Part shown: positions 44,150 through 57,393 of the stretch, in pieces | Layout of the letters: each line of letters starts with the position of its first letter | Position numbering within the stretch: the first letter of the stretch is position 1 | Origin: Liriodendron chinense | Taxonomy: Eukaryota; Streptophyta; Magnoliopsida; Magnoliales; Magnoliaceae | Assembly (NCBI GenBank): GCA_003013855.2 | Contig: PVNU02000386.1 | Location: forward strand, 62,001 to 126,000 | DNA length: 64,000 nucleotides | Direction: 5' to 3' | The notes under the pieces: model-generated | What the model was told of the DNA's origin: nothing | Databases searched by the model: none | The model's input: only the letters and a program-made list of their open reading frames with translations | Made by a program: the position numbers and the translations under genes

Positions 44150-44640
44150 GTACGACTTGGCTGCCACCTGGAACCAGCCGTGTAGGGTGAGACCCTGACC
44201 ATAGGGCCCACCTAGATGTCTTTATCGTCCATGTATTTTTAAAGCTTGTTTTAGTATAAAGCCCCAAAAATTCAAACAGATACTAATTAAATTAGGTGGA
44301 CCAAATAGTGGTTATTGAATGCTCACAATTAAAAGCTTTCTAGCGTCCACCCTAATGTTTATTGGAAATCCAAGTTACACTAAACCAGATGAAAGGGAAA
44401 AAAGAAATATCACCTTTATTTAAAACTTATTTGGACCATTAAGGTTTTTAACAGTTAATATCCATTGCTTCCTATAGAGTGGTCCACCTGAAATTTGAAT
44501 CTGGTTCATTTTTGGGACTATGGGCTAAACTATTCCGTAAAAACAGATGAAACGGTGTGGATATACAATGCATAGATAGATGTGGGGTCTCACCTATACC
44601 GCTGGTTTTGGGGGTCGCAGCCAAGTTGCGCTCGCTAGCC
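44150..44640. mobile_element. F1 foldback element, ACTTGGCTGC subfamily
   Basis: Left end TACGACTTGGCTGCCACCTG and right end GGTCGCAGCCAAGTTGCGCT are inverted copies. Full arms (GGTGAGACCCTGACCATAGG and GTGGGGTCTCACC). Confidence 0.75.
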
Positions 44641-44663
44641 TATAAAACATTACAAGTAAAAAT

Positions 44664-44782
44664 AAAGAATCCGGATCCTCTGCTCGGCTCAAATAGGAGA
44701 ACCTGTTTGGCCCAAGCTAATGGGGCCACTTCAGCCCTGACAGTGATGAGGTGGACCACAGCAGAGGATTCCGACTCAAAAA
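44664..44782. mobile_element. Small foldback element (F2)
   Basis: GAATCCGGATCCTCTGCTCG at the left and CAGCAGAGGATTCCGACTC at the right, about 80 bases of interior. Confidence 0.7.
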
Positions 44783-45177
44783 TAAATGGTAATTATTCCT
44801 TTTTTCAAATTGGACACAGATTCTTTCGAAAGCCTTGCGCATGGAGTTGCTGGGAGTTCCTGCGCTGGAAACTTAGGTGGGGCTTACAGTGATGTTTTCA
44901 AGAAATCCACCCCTCCATCTGCATTATGAGATTATTTTTTGGCATTAGACTAAAATTGAAACTGATAAAAAAGACTCAAGTGCGCCGCACTAGAGGAAAA
45001 GGTGGGTAGGGAGATTCTTACAGTAGAAACCTCCCCGAGTCCACAATGATGGTTATATGACATGAACACCGTTCATAACGTCATTCCTACTGGGATGAAC
45101 TGAAAACACAAATATTAACTTGATTTAAAACTTCCGTGGCCTTACAAATAATTCAACTGTAGACATTCAATCCTCAC

Positions 45178-46319
45178 TGTTATGGGTAAATTCGAGCTGA
45201 CCTTAGGTCACGGGGAAAGCCCGTAGTCCAGCGGACCCAGGTATAGGTCCTCAAATCTGACTTGAGACTGGGCCGACGAGCTGACGACCTAAGACCTCTA
45301 AGACGACCTGAGGCTAGGTCGATGACCTGACGACCTGAGGCGAGGCCCGATGACCTGACGACCTGAGACCTCCAGGACGAACTAAGGCCTGACGACCTGA
45401 GGCCCGATGACCTGACGACCTGAGACCTCCAGGACGAACTGAGGCTTGACGACCTGAGGCCCGATGACCTGACGACCTGAGACCTTCAGGACGAACTGAG
45501 GCCTGACGATCTGAGGCCCGATGACCTGACGACTTGAGACCTCCAGGACGAACTGAGGCCTCACGACCTGAGGCCCGATGACCTGACGACTTGAGGCTAG
45601 GCCGACGACCTGATGACCTGAGGCTAGGTCGATGACCTGATGACCTGAGGCTAGGCTGATGACCTGACGACCTGAGACCTCCAGGACGACCCGAGGCCCG
45701 ATGACCTGACGACCTGAGACCTCCAGGACGAACTGAGGCCTAACGACCTGAGACCTACAGGACGACCTGAGGCCCGATGACTTGACGACCTGAGGCTAGG
45801 CCGACGACCTGACGACCTGAGACCTCTAGGACGACCTGACGACCTACCGAGATCATAGGCTTCAGCCAGGAAAATAGGCGAAAGATCTAGAGAATCGTCA
45901 AGGAATACAGGAACATCTCCTATAACTACGGAACGGCCCAAGAATCACGCTGATCCGAGAATCCCTCCCCCGAAATCACGGCTTCAAAAGGGAACACAAC
46001 TCTGCAACCTAAGTCTATAAATTGATGCGTCCTCTTCATTATCAAGGTACGATACAAAAACTGATCAAAAGAGAGATATTTAATCTTTCAAGATCCAACT
46101 AACTTAGGCATCGGAGGACTAACGGCTGGACCCCAGCCATCCCCCTTAGCTTTCCTTTGTGCTCTACAGGATCTAAGAAACCTTCAGTTCAGATCCAGAC
46201 CGCACACCTACAGGAGATCAGTTGCATCCATCCGTCCAAGTTGGAGGTCACCTCATTTCATCTGCTGACCAGTTGGAGGTCACCTCATCTCGTCTGTTGA
46301 CCAATTTTCAGCATCAACA
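45178..46319 (+). mobile_element. Solo LTR, gypsy-like, 1142 bp
   Basis: TG...CA ends (TGTTATGGG and CATCAACA) and the 5-bp target duplication CTCAC (45173-45177 and 46320-46324). TATAAAT at 46016-46022 and the downstream ACTTAGGCATCGGAGG and CTTTGTGCTCTACAGG words are like Ty3/gypsy (Tat-type) LTR ends. No internal region, so it arose by LTR-LTR recombination. Orientation follows the TATA box. Confidence 0.85.
45270..45860. repeat. 57-bp tandem array inside the solo LTR
   Basis: GAGACCTCCAGGACGAACTG recurs at 57-base spacing (about 45367, 45424, 45481, 45538), each unit made of the sub-motif GACCTGACGACCTGAGGC. Outer units are shorter and scrambled. The open frames on the minus strand are a by-product of the repeat. 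Confidence 0.92.
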
Positions 46320-46500
46320 CTCACATTTTCAGCCCACTTGAGTCTTGGATCTAGTTCATTTTTTTTGTATAATGTCCTAAAATGAGCTCACGAGGTTGAT
46401 GGACTAGGTGGATTTCTCCAAAACATCACGGTGGGGGCTACCTAGGTTTCCAGGCGCAGGAAATTACTTGGGCAAGGCTTTAGCAGGAAATCCGTGTCCT

Positions 46501-46734
46501 TTTAAATCTAGTGGCAGCGCGCTCTGACGCGTTGCGTGGTTGAGAGAAAAAAAAGAAAAGAAAAGTTGCAGATGCATCCATAGGTAGATACATCATGGTG
46601 GGCCAAATATGTCCGTGGCGTTAAATGTAATGTAAGATATGAACTAGATCCATCTGAGGCACTTAATACATTGAGATATGAATACAGTTGCATCAAAAAA
46701 TCGTTTTCGAATCACGCCTGGAAGGGATCTATGG
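46501..46734. other. Non-genic stretch
   Basis: A short foldback end (TACATCATGGTGGGCC at about 46585) but nothing complete. Confidence 0.35.
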
Positions 46735-47020
46735 AGAGGCCTACAATTATGTATGTGTTTATCCACGACGTCAATTTCTTTTCTAAGAAAATTTCAAAGC
46801 ATAAGACCAAGAATGAAAGAGAGGCAATGCTCATGTGTACCACACCAGACTCTCGCATTTAATGCTTTGTGCATTTAACGCAACCAAACTCACTATTTGG
46901 TGTAGTTCACCTGATCGTTGGGTCTGACTCATTGTTGGTCTCATCAATTAAAATGATCTTAGAAAAGGCATGAACCGCGTGGATAAACAAATACACCACG
47001 GTGGGCCCTTCCACAGAGTA
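46735..47020. mobile_element. Short F1-related foldback
   Basis: Left arm GAGGCCTACAATTATGTATG, right arm AAATACACCACGGTGGGCCC. Central part differs from F1. Confidence 0.6.
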
Positions 47021-47159
47021 GCATAGGGAAGGACGCAATCCGCCTCCGTCGGCCACCATCCATACGACAGCGCTCACTGATATCCAATCAATCATCTCCG
47101 GGTGAGGCACTTTCCCTACCATCGGCTCCATGATTTTCTCGTTCGTCCACTGACACCAA

Positions 47160-47415
47160 CACCTATCATTGAAAACTTTTGAAGGCTCCTAACCTATTGA
47201 TTAGGTCACCCTGACTTGAGTGAAGAAAAAATAAATATCAGCTTGATCTAAAACTTTTGTGACCCACAACCATTCAATCACCACTGTTTCTTGTGATGTG
47301 GTTCATTTAAGGTTTGGATCTGCTTAATTTTTAGGACCATGCCCTCAAATAAGATGAGAAAATGGATGGACGGCGTGGATATACAACTCATACATCAAGA
47401 TGAGCCCCACAGCCG
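47160..47415. mobile_element. F1 foldback element, left arm lost
   Basis: Centre from CATTGAAAACTTTTGAAGGC, right arm to ATACATCAAGATGAGCCCCA. Confidence 0.65.
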
Positions 47416-47589
47416 CGGCCTCACCCAAGTCGGTGTTTCCCGGCCTCACCAAATCAGTGTTCGTGTTTCACGTGGGTCGGAATGTCGTCACTCAGTGCGT
47501 AAGCGCTCCAACCTGAAACGTCCACGCCACGCTCGAGAAATGGGGAGCGAATTAGCTGTAACCCCGGCAATAGCTTAGTGGGTGTTACC

Positions 47590-48032
47590 CCTACCATGTG
47601 GGGCCTAACCTTAATGGAGTTTTTGTATATCCATTCTGTCCATCTGTTTTAACGTCTAATTTTAGGACGATAAACAAACTATAAGAAAATCAAAATCTCA
47701 TGTGGACCATAAAAATAGGAAGAATGATGAATAACCATTAAAAACATTTTTCAGGACACAAAAGCCATGGATCAGTATGATCTTTCCAATTTCCCTCCAT
47801 CTAAATCTTATTGACATTATCAACAGGTTAGATTCCAAATAAAGATTAATAAAACATTACAATGGGCCCTTTGGAGCTTTTAATTGTGAGACATCCAATC
47901 AACACTATTTCATATGGTGTAGTCCACATGTGAGTTGGATTATACATTTTGGTACCACAACCTGAAGTGGTCTAAAGAAACGTATGGACGGCATGGATAT
48001 ACGCAAAATAATCAATGTAAGCCCAACGGTAG
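47590..48032. mobile_element. F1 foldback element, near full length
   Basis: Left arm CCATGTGGGGCCTAACCTTA, centre AACAGGTTAGATTCCAAATA, right arm ending AATCAATGTAAGCCCAACGG. Confidence 0.75.
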
Positions 48033-48036
48033 AGAG

Positions 48037-48130
48037 CGGATTGCCTGTGACCCCGGCAGAGAGATATCTCTGTGCCCGTGGCTGTGTGGGGTCTACAGAG
48101 ATGCTCTTGAAAAATCCACTCCACTCCCAC
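48037..48130. mobile_element. Terminal fragment of the GGATTGCCTGTGACC subfamily
   Basis: GCGGATTGCCTGTGACCCC through GGCTGTGTGGGGTC is the inverted form of the right end of the element at 18183-18612. Confidence 0.65.
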
Positions 48131-48155
48131 TGTTTCAGCAACATCCACTTGTTCC

Positions 48156-48674
48156 GGGCGCGGATTTCCTAAAGCCTTGCGCATGGATTTCCTGCGTTGG
48201 GAACTAAGGTGGGGCCCATAGTGATTTTTTTGATAAATCCACACCGTCCATCCGTTTTGAGAGCTCATTTTAAGATAGTGAAACAAAAATGAACCGGATC
48301 CAAGACTCAAGTGGGCCGAAAACGTGAGATTTGAATGCCTACAGTTGAAATATTTGTGGAGCCACAGGAGTTTTGAATCAGGATAATATTTGTTTTTCCT
48401 GTTCATCCTAGTGGTAATGACGATATGAACGGTATGGATGTCATATAAACATCACTGTGGACCCAGGGAGGTTTCAACGGTAGTAATTTACCTACCCACC
48501 TTTTTTCTTTAGTGAGGCCCACTTGGATCTTGGATCCGGTTCATTTTTGTCTTCATGTCTTAAGATGAGCTCCCAAAACAGATGGACGGGGTAGATTTAT
48601 GAAAAAACATCACTGTGGGCCCACCTTGGTTCCCAGAGATTTCTGCCCAAGGCTTTCGCAGGAAATCCGCGCCC
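48156..48674. mobile_element. F1 foldback element, GGGCGCGGATTTCC subfamily, complete
   Basis: Perfect inverted ends GGGCGCGGATTTCCT and AGGAAATCCGCGCCC, flanked by TTGTTCC on both sides (48149-48155 and 48675-48681; eight bases if a shared C is counted). Confidence 0.85.
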
Positions 48675-48911
48675 TTGTTCCCCGGGCAAATGACGGGTGA
48701 ACATGCATTACGTTCCATGGAAAGGAGTGCAGGATCCAAGCCATTCATCAGACGATCCCATCACTTCGTATATGCCACTTGGAGAAAGATGCGTCCACCG
48801 ATAACACACTTTTACATGAGTAGACGTGACAGGCGTGACAGGTTATGTGACAGATGTGACAGGTGTGAAAGGCTAGCTGACATGTCAGGTCTCTCTCTCT
48901 ACCAATTCGCG

Positions 48912-49430
48912 TGAGTATGTTACTTCAGTAGCGGGATAATAGCTACCTGTCTGTCAGCAGTTATCTGTGGGCTCCACTGTGATGAAGGTGTTGTATCCAC
49001 ACCGTCCACTCATTTGGAAATGTCATTTTAAGGCATGGGCTAAATAATGTGACAGATCAACAGCTCCACCAAAGAAAACAGTGGCGAGAGTGACGTGACA
49101 GTTGAAACTTTCCCAGGCCAATCGTGATGTTTATTTTAGATACAACCTCTTCATACGTTCACAAAGATACGGAAGAAGGGAAAACACACATACATAAAAA
49201 GAAAAAACTTATGTGGCTTTAGAATTTTTTAATGGTAAGAGATTAATCTCTACTGTTTTATTCAGAAGGGTCTATTTGGTCTTTGGATTTGTCTGTCTTT
49301 TTAGCTCGTGCCCTAAAATGATATCTCAAAATGAATGATCTGCGTAGATATAATACATACATACATACATAGAGTGGGGCCAAATTAGTAACATTACTTC
49401 AGTACTCATATAGCTACTCAACCTGCCAGT
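48912..49430. mobile_element. F1 foldback element, first of an inverted pair
   Basis: Ends GTTACTTCAGTAGCGGGATA and AACATTACTTCAGTACTCAT. Centre reads CAGGCCAATCGTGATGTTTA. Confidence 0.75.
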
Positions 49431-49439
49431 GGCTAATCT

Positions 49440-49990
49440 GCGACATGGATTAGCTACTTAGCTACCGATTTGTTGAATAGCTATCTTGGTACTGAAGTGA
49501 TGTCACTAACTTCTGGAGGCCCCACTGTGATGTATGTATTGTATCCACACCGTCCATTCATTTGGAGAGATCATTTTAAGGCATGAAGTAAAGAATCAGA
49601 CAAATCCAAAGATCAAATGGACCCCTTTGAAGAAAACATTGGAGATTAATCTCTTACCATTAAAAAATTCTAAGGGCCAAAAAAGTTTCCGATCAAACTG
49701 ATATTTGTGTTTTCTCTTCCTATGTCTCTGTGAACTTATGAACAAGTTGTATCTAAAATAAGCATCATGATGGGCCTTGGGAAGGTTTCAACGGTCACGT
49801 CACTCTTGCCAGTGTTGCCTTTGGTAGAGCTTTTGATATGTGACATTATTTAGCGCATGCCCTAAAAATGACATCTCCAGATGAATGGACAGTGTGGACA
49901 CAACACTTTTATCACAGTGGAGCCCACAGAAGTTGGTGACGTCACTTTAGCGGCGAGATAGCTACTCAACCTGTCATAGCTAATCCGCTC
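49440..49990. mobile_element. F1 foldback element, second of an inverted pair
   Basis: Ends TTGGTACTGAAGTGATGTCA and TGACGTCACTTTAGCGGCGA. Its centre (AGCATCATGATGGGCCTTGG) is the reverse complement of the first element's centre. Confidence 0.78.
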
Positions 49991-50139
49991 CCCACTAACA
50001 TGTCTGGCCAAGCTCAGCGCGGGCAGGGTTAGTACCTAATCCGAGCTACAAGAGGGTGACATGCATGTAAATGAAGGACGCGGATTGGGTACTAACCCCC
50101 AAGGACCTAGCTAAGGAGGGACGCTCATGTTAGGAGCTC

Positions 50140-50500
50140 TAAGGGCCAGCGTGATTTGTATGTTTTATCCACACCATTCATCTATTTTGAAAGATCATTT
50201 CAGCCAATAAGTCTAAAAAGGGAGGCACACTGAAGGCTCAGGTGGACTACAATACTTGAAGCAGTGAGGATTTAAAGCCTACCATTGAAAACTTTTCACC
50301 ATCCCCAGAAGTATTTGATCAAGCATATACAGGTCTATGTGACCTTTTGAACAGGTTGGATGGCAAATAAACATCATGGCGGACTTAAAAACTTTCAACT
50401 GTAAGAGTTCAATCCCCACTTTTCAAGTGGTGTGATACACTTAAGCATATGCCTTTTTGGAATTAAAGTCTTAAAATGATTTTGACATTCAATGGATTGC
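50140..50500. mobile_element. F1 foldback element at start of copy B
   Basis: Counterpart of 1-275 with its left arm (AAGGGCCAGCGTGATTTGTA) visible. Confidence 0.7.
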
Positions 50501-50786
50501 ACTCAACTCAAAAAATGAAAGGTTCAAGTCATCATTTAAGCATGAATATTAGATAATATCTTATTTACTATAGTAATTAAAATATGGACGGCTGAAATCA
50601 TTAGATCATCTCAGAACGTCAGCCCCATAGGCAAAGACAAACGATGGGGCAATTCGGGACAGAGGCAAAACAATTTTTTTAAATATATTTTCTTCATTTT
50701 ATCTGTAGATCCATTAGATGGTGAATCGGTGATCGATCGTCATATCCTTTCTAATGAACCTAAATATAAAACGACGTAGATATTTT

Positions 50787-51010
50787 TTGAGTCTGGATCC
50801 TCTGTTGGCTTACCAGCAGAAAAACCCTGCTTTGACCCTTTTCATTCGTCCATGTCCTCACATAAGCCTGCAACCCCCTCACATCCTCAATGCAACCTGG
50901 TCACACCTCAGTGTAACCTGGATGATGTCATGCAATGTGAAGTGGACCAATGAAAAGGCTCCAAGCAAGGTGTTTTGCTTGGAAGCCAGTAGAGGATCCA
51001 GACTCATGCT
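50787..51010. mobile_element. Small foldback element (F2), copy B
   Basis: Counterpart of 558-782, with a poly-T tract two bases shorter. Confidence 0.65.
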
Positions 51011-51113
51011 TTTTTTTTTTTTTACAGGTATCGGCTAGTTGATGAGTCAGCAAAGACCCGATTGCCTGGTGTGCCACACACCACGACCTTAGTGGTGTAT
51101 TGACGTCACCAAC

Positions 51114-51549
51114 TATGGCCCCACTACAAGGTATGTGTTATATCCAAACCGTCCTTTCACCTGGTGAGATCTTTTTAAGGCTTGAGCCAAAAAAATAAAA
51201 TAAAATAAGACATCAAAAGCCCAAGTGGCCTACACTGCAAAAAGCAGTTGGGAATTGAAAATTTACCATTGAAATCTTCTTAGAGGTCACAAAAAGTTTT
51301 GGATCAATCTAATAATTGTTTTTTTTTTTGTTTTTTTGTTCATCCAGGTCTACCTGACCTTATGAACAGATTAGATGCAACATTAAACCTCATGGAGGGC
51401 TCTATGAATGTTTTAACAGTGGAAATTATTGTACCACTGCTATTTGTGGAGTGGTCTACTTGAACTTTGGATATGATTCATATTGAGGCTCATGCCTAAA
51501 ATGATATTGACAAATGGCTGGATGGGTGTTGATATAATAAATGAGTCCA
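51114..51549. mobile_element. F1 foldback element, copy B
   Basis: Counterpart of 885-1320. Confidence 0.6.
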
Positions 51550-53704
51550 GATCCTATATATATGGTCTACAAAACAGGAAATCCCAGCGTGCAGCCTTCT
51601 ATTAGTTAATGTCATGACTTCATTAGGATGAGATTGCATTGAGGATGTGATGACACGGACCAATAAAAAGATCTCATAAGAAATACGTCATTGTGGGGCT
51701 CATAGAACATTGATATTCTTTTAATTGTCTGTACAACTCAGGGTCCACCACCTAGACACATCAGCCACGTCCATGGTGTGTATGATACACAAGCCGATCC
51801 GCTTTGGTCGCCATCACGCCACTCCATTCTGAGTTGCCATGGCGTGGTAGTCTTGTCCATCCACACTCCGGCCCTCATGTCAATATGGAAAACATGTATT
51901 TGATCAGATCCATCTGTTTGGGAGGATGTACTTTTTAGATCTTCTTACTTAAAATTTCATTCATTTCATGAATAAAATAAATGGACGGCTAGAAAATCAT
52001 TAGCTTAGAGAACAAATGTAGGCCTAGAATGTTGAGATTTTATATTAATCTCAAATTACAAGCAGGCAGCAAATAGGGAAAAATTAGAAACCAAGTGGTA
52101 TAGAAACAAGGACAGGCTAAAGGACGTGTTATACACGCTGTCCTTAAAGTGTTATTTGCCCCTACTCAATAATCGAGTTTGCTGACAGGTTACAAACAAA
52201 TCACTTCCAGGATACAACGAGTTTTCTGTAGTTCTGCGTTAAGCAAAAATGAAAAAACCACCATGGAACTCTTCTACTAAAACTAGCTAGTAGATAAAAA
52301 CAAAATCTCAAGTTGCACAAAGAAAGAGAGAAAAATTTATGTGCTGGGGTTAGACCACTACACTGGTCAAGAGCACATGAACCATTTGGTTCTGATTGTT
52401 GCTGGTTCGTATGAACTTACTTGCTTAGATGAGAGGACTTGAGCTGATTGGTTTTTAGTTTGATTGAATTTGGATAGAGAGTTAGTTGTTGGAATGAACC
52501 ATCTCAATTTTGATTTTATAGGCAATGGTGGCTCAGGAGTTATGGTCTAGGTCCATTAATATTTTGGATCGTTTTTAGCTATTGGACAAACTAGCCATTG
52601 TATGGCAGTTTTTGAACATTATATAGCTGTTGGAGACAGGCTGTATGCTAGCTGTTAGACTGCAACTAGCCATTATGTAGTTGTTTCTGACCGTTTATAG
52701 CTGTTAGGCTAGCCACATGCAACAGTTTCTGCATGTGCTGGACCGTTTCTGCATGAATAGCTACTCTAGGTCCTTTTAGTAGCTCTGCAGCCCCTTATAA
52801 AAGGTAGAAATGTCTCTCAGTCAGACCTCTTTCTCACAACATACTACAATTCTGCACCCAGCCACTTAGTCCATTACTTAGACTATAGTCGCACCAGTCT
52901 TGCTCCGGTTCGCGAGGAAACGACCCATCTGCGACACAATGCGCAGGTACGAGGTACACCACTAGCGTCTCAACAACCACACTGCCTCACATGCCCATGC
53001 CCTCACACCGAGCTCGTGTCCGAACCCGTGCCCGTGTGCGGTGTTCCAATGCGAAACGCAAGCTTTAATAGTCCTCTCTCCTACCATGAAAACTATAATG
53101 TACTCCATCCCTTACTTATAAATAAGATTTTTTCCTTTCTCTTATCTAATATGGGACTATTCTCAAAGGTGAAAAAACAATCAGTTTTTCAAACCTTTTT
53201 ACATATAATATATATTTTATATTTAAAATATTTTTTAATAAAAAATCTTTTCAACATAGAAAGTTGGGCTCTGATTTTTTAAGCACAAAATGAAATAAGT
53301 ATTTCCTATTGGATGCAAAGGTCTAACACACAGGGTCCATATCAACACGTGTGCAAGCACCTAGATGGGCTGGGCTTAACACGCGTGTGGAATTATCAAA
53401 CCTATCGTTTCTCAATTATGATGGAAAAGGAAATGTTACAAAATAGTACCTCATTTATTAATATGATATTTACACCCAAGTGCTTTTTTAAATTACATTC
53501 TCATTATTAAGCAACCTCATCAATCAAGTTATCTTCAAAAGAGTACCCTTTATTAGTTTTTCATAACTTCATCTAATTTTCTTGGGAAGAATTAAAAAGA
53601 TACCAATGTAAACATCATTGATGAGGTGTTATTATTAAAAAACTAAAAAAGAAAAGAAAATTCAATAATTTCTCTCATGCAGATTGCATAGCTATTAGTC
53701 GATG

Positions 53705-53995
53705 ATTTGTGAGGCCCACCATGATTTATCTTTTTTATCCACACTGCTCATCTATTTTTCCAAATCATTTTAGAGCATGAGCTAAAAAATGAGGCAGATC
53801 CAAGTCTCAAGTGGACCACACCATAGGAAACCATGGTGATTATTGAACACCACTAAAACTTCCTAGGGCCACCTTAATGTTGATCATAATCTTTATTTTC
53901 CATCCAACATGTTGAATAGTCCCATAAACCTGGATAAAGGGAAAACACAAATGGATGGTGTGGATAAAACACATAAATCATGGTGGGCCCCATGA
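53705..53995. mobile_element. F1 foldback element, internally deleted, copy B
   Basis: Counterpart of 3476-3766 with the same internal deletion. Confidence 0.75.
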
Positions 53996-55128
53996 AGCAT
54001 TGTCTAGTAGCAACCTTCGTCCCTTTTTAATTCTTTTCAAGCATCCTTATTAATTAGCTGACATTTTCGTCATTTTATGAAAAAATATGCTTTTAACTGT
54101 AAAACTAATGGAGTTTACCCATTTCATAATAATGTCATTAATAAGGTAGCTTAATAAAAACATAATTTATTAGGATGTAAATACTGCATTAATGAGGTAC
54201 TATTTTATAAAATTTTCATAATAGTATTCCATGGAGGTGGTTTGGCCGGTGATTCGGACATTAGCCAGTTGATGTCAAATCGTAGGCCCTACCATGATGT
54301 ATGTGTTTTAACCATTCATTCACACTACGTGAAATGCCCCAAATTTGACAACTCATAGCCTCAAATTTTTAAAAATTCGATGGACACATGTGTCAAAAAC
54401 GACAGTCGAATATTTTAAGGCTGAAAATGATTTTTGATGGCTTGAAATCGTCTGATTAGTTTCAGAGGTCCAGAAATGCCATTGAATGGGAATCTTAACG
54501 AAGGCCTAATTCAATGGTTATAAACCGTCGATAGATGTAACGAATTATTTTCGTCGACCTAACTAGAGATGTCAAATTAGGCTGTTGGTGAGGAGAAAAT
54601 CGATGATCCGAAGCCATCGTTTTGGGTAGGAATTCGATGGCTCATAGTCGTTATTCTAGGCTGAAATTTTTTAACATTCGAAGGCCTTGGGCTGTCGCGT
54701 TTTGTTTGGCTATGAAAAGAAAGAAAATTTTGGTGAATTTAGAGCCTTAGGACTATGGCTATTCCCCTAGACCTGATAAACACATTTTAAATTATCTAAA
54801 ATCACCATAATCCACCGTATACCTATATACCTGATAAACACATTTTATACCATCTAAAACCATTATAATCCACTATTTTCTCCTAGGAAGGTTTCAATGA
54901 TGATTGTTAAGTGGACTGATTTGAGTAATAGAAACATATTAAAGGTGGAAATGTTTTTATTACAAAAAAAAAAAAAAAAAAAGGGAAACATGTTAATTTA
55001 ATAGAAATACAGTTTTTTCACCATAGGTTGGATGCATATAAATATCACCATGGGCTCTACCTAAAAACTAATGGTGAGTATTAAATTCTAATTTCAGCGT
55101 TAGTGGGATCCACAATAACATAATTTCA

Positions 55129-55565
55129 CATTGTTTAGTAGGGCTTGATGTCCAATGAACATCATGGATCAAACACCCTGTCAGGGTGTGCCCCGTTGTC
55201 CGTGGACAATGCACCAACGTGCAGTGGGCCCTCCTTTCAATGGGCCTCAACAGTTGTAGATCGAGCTAATATTTGTGTTTTCAGTTCACTCAATAGGAGT
55301 GACCTTACAAATGGTGTGGATGGCATAAAAAAACGTCACAACAGGGTGCACACCCGACCCCACAACAAGTTGGATGACAAATAAGCATTACAGTGGGTCC
55401 CACGTGTTGATGGGCCCCGCAACAATTGAGTGGCAAATAAACATTGCAGTGGACCCTAACCAACCATTGAAATCTTTTTTAAGGCCCACCTCTATTTATG
55501 CGGGGTCTATTTGATGGACAATACAGATAAAACCCATACATCATGATGGGTCCCTAAAGGTTGGA
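55129..55565. mobile_element. F1-related foldback, degenerate, copy B
   Basis: Counterpart of 4905-5340; one extra A near 55330. Confidence 0.45.
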
Positions 55566-57393
55566 TGACAAGCTGCAGACACTAGATTCACGGAGGGGCG
55601 AATCGCACTTTTACATAGGTGCCTTTTTCAAGGACTTTGTATTGTGTGTAGAAGGGTGTTATATTTAACTGGAGTTGCCACTAGTCAGTTTCTCTGTCTT
55701 TACCGTTGATTAGACCCTGTAGAAATGCTATGAAAAAGGATTTGAAGATTTTCAGTCTTGAAGTAACTCCTTGATCTACTATTAAAGATTCGAGGTAAGG
55801 AACCCAAGTTATAAAGAGGAATAGTGCTAGGTACTCACTTTGCTTGTACAAATGTATGGTCTCTACTTCATAGGATCTGACTAACGTTTGAGGGTTGGGA
55901 TGTGTTCTTGCGTAATGACGATGGAACAATATGTGTAATGCTATGTCTAATGCAACGCCTATAGGAAGCTTTGATTCGAGCTAGATAAATCTGCCTCAAC
56001 TTCTCCACTTGCTGATGTAAAGACCTTGATTTTTCGAACACAAATTATTCATTAATTAAGTTAAGAAATTTATTTGTAATTAATAAACAAAATAAGTCAC
56101 TTAGTCGCTTGGTAATGATACTCTTAATGGTGGGAAAAGGGATTAATACCTGTTACCGCGAGAATTAAACTTTTCATAAGTTTGGACAAAATTTGAATTT
56201 CTAGATGAAGAAAGATGTGCTCATCCTACTTTATTTGAAGAATTCTCTCATTTAAGAAGACTACGAGAGAGCCTCCACAAGAAACCTTAAAAGAAAAACC
56301 TAAAGAAAGAAGAGAAAGAGAGGGAGAGAAAGATATTAGGAGAGCTAAATCCGGTAAGTCTTTTAACCCTTTTTGTTTTATTTTTGTGTATGAAGTATAT
56401 TTTTGCTAGATTCATGTAATAAATAGTATGAATCACCCACACGTTCATCATATGGACCTGTAACTAGATTCGAAGAAAATACAATGTAAATGGTTAGATC
56501 TTTGCAAGACTTCTTATCAGAGGAATCAATTGAGGTATATCTACTTGCTCTAGATTCAATCTGTATGGATCATTTGATCCTAACGGCCAAGCTATGCCAG
56601 GGTTCTAAGATCTATATCGATCTGAACTTTGGATGGATCACAATAGCTAAGACGATCCTAAACTTTCATTGATATGTGTGATATTGTGATGGACCGTTAA
56701 TGCATTAGATCCGTTCCATATTGACCATGAGATTGTGAATAATAATACCTAAACTTTTTGATGGATCTGATCATTTGGCGGGCAATAAGCAATCATAAGA
56801 TAGATAGGTATTAAAGATACCTTCTGGGTTGGACGTTGACAACTAATGGCTCAGATTTAAGGATCTATTGGTCATCCCCTAACCTAATCAGGTGGAAACC
56901 AATGGATAGTTCAGATCTGACCTATGTAGTCGAGCAACCTATAAAAATTAAGAAAATTCCAAAAACATTGTTAGTCGGGTCGGATTAAGAACAAAGATAT
57001 AACTGTCGTCAACCCGAGGGCTCCACTGATCGAATAGGATAAATTTGGTCCAGTGACTTAACAAAAATTCCTGGGTAGTTTCGACCAATCGATGAGGGTT
57101 TTCAACCAATTGATGGTGTGTTCGACCAGTTGACAAGACTTATTCGAATGATCGAAAGGGATAAAAAGTGTCCAGAAATTTTTAGTAGAAAATTAGATTC
57201 TTTCGATCGATCGAAGTTGGGCTCGATTGCTGTTGATTGGTCGATGGATTGATCGACCAGTCTGGTTGATACTAAAATTTGATTTTTAATTTATGTTATG
57301 TTATTTCATTTTAAAATCATAACTAATGTAGTATAGAATTAATTTCTAAAAGGAGTTAACTAAGTAAAAAATGAGTTGATTATACTAGATTAA
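55566..57393. other. Non-genic sequence left of LTR element, copy B
   Basis: Counterpart of 5341-7170; no gene recognised. Confidence 0.35.

Larger units (their letters stand above)
44830..46500. mobile_element. F1 foldback element split by a solo LTR
   Basis: Left part 44830-45177 and right part 46320-46500 (TCAGCCCACTTGAGTCTTGG to GGCAAGGCTTTAGCAGGAAA). Removing the insertion and one CTCAC restores the family order. Confidence 0.85.

Noticed and set aside
45382..45941. Two minus-strand repeat proteins
   Set aside because: They are translations of the 57-bp tandem array in the solo LTR and have no independent support.
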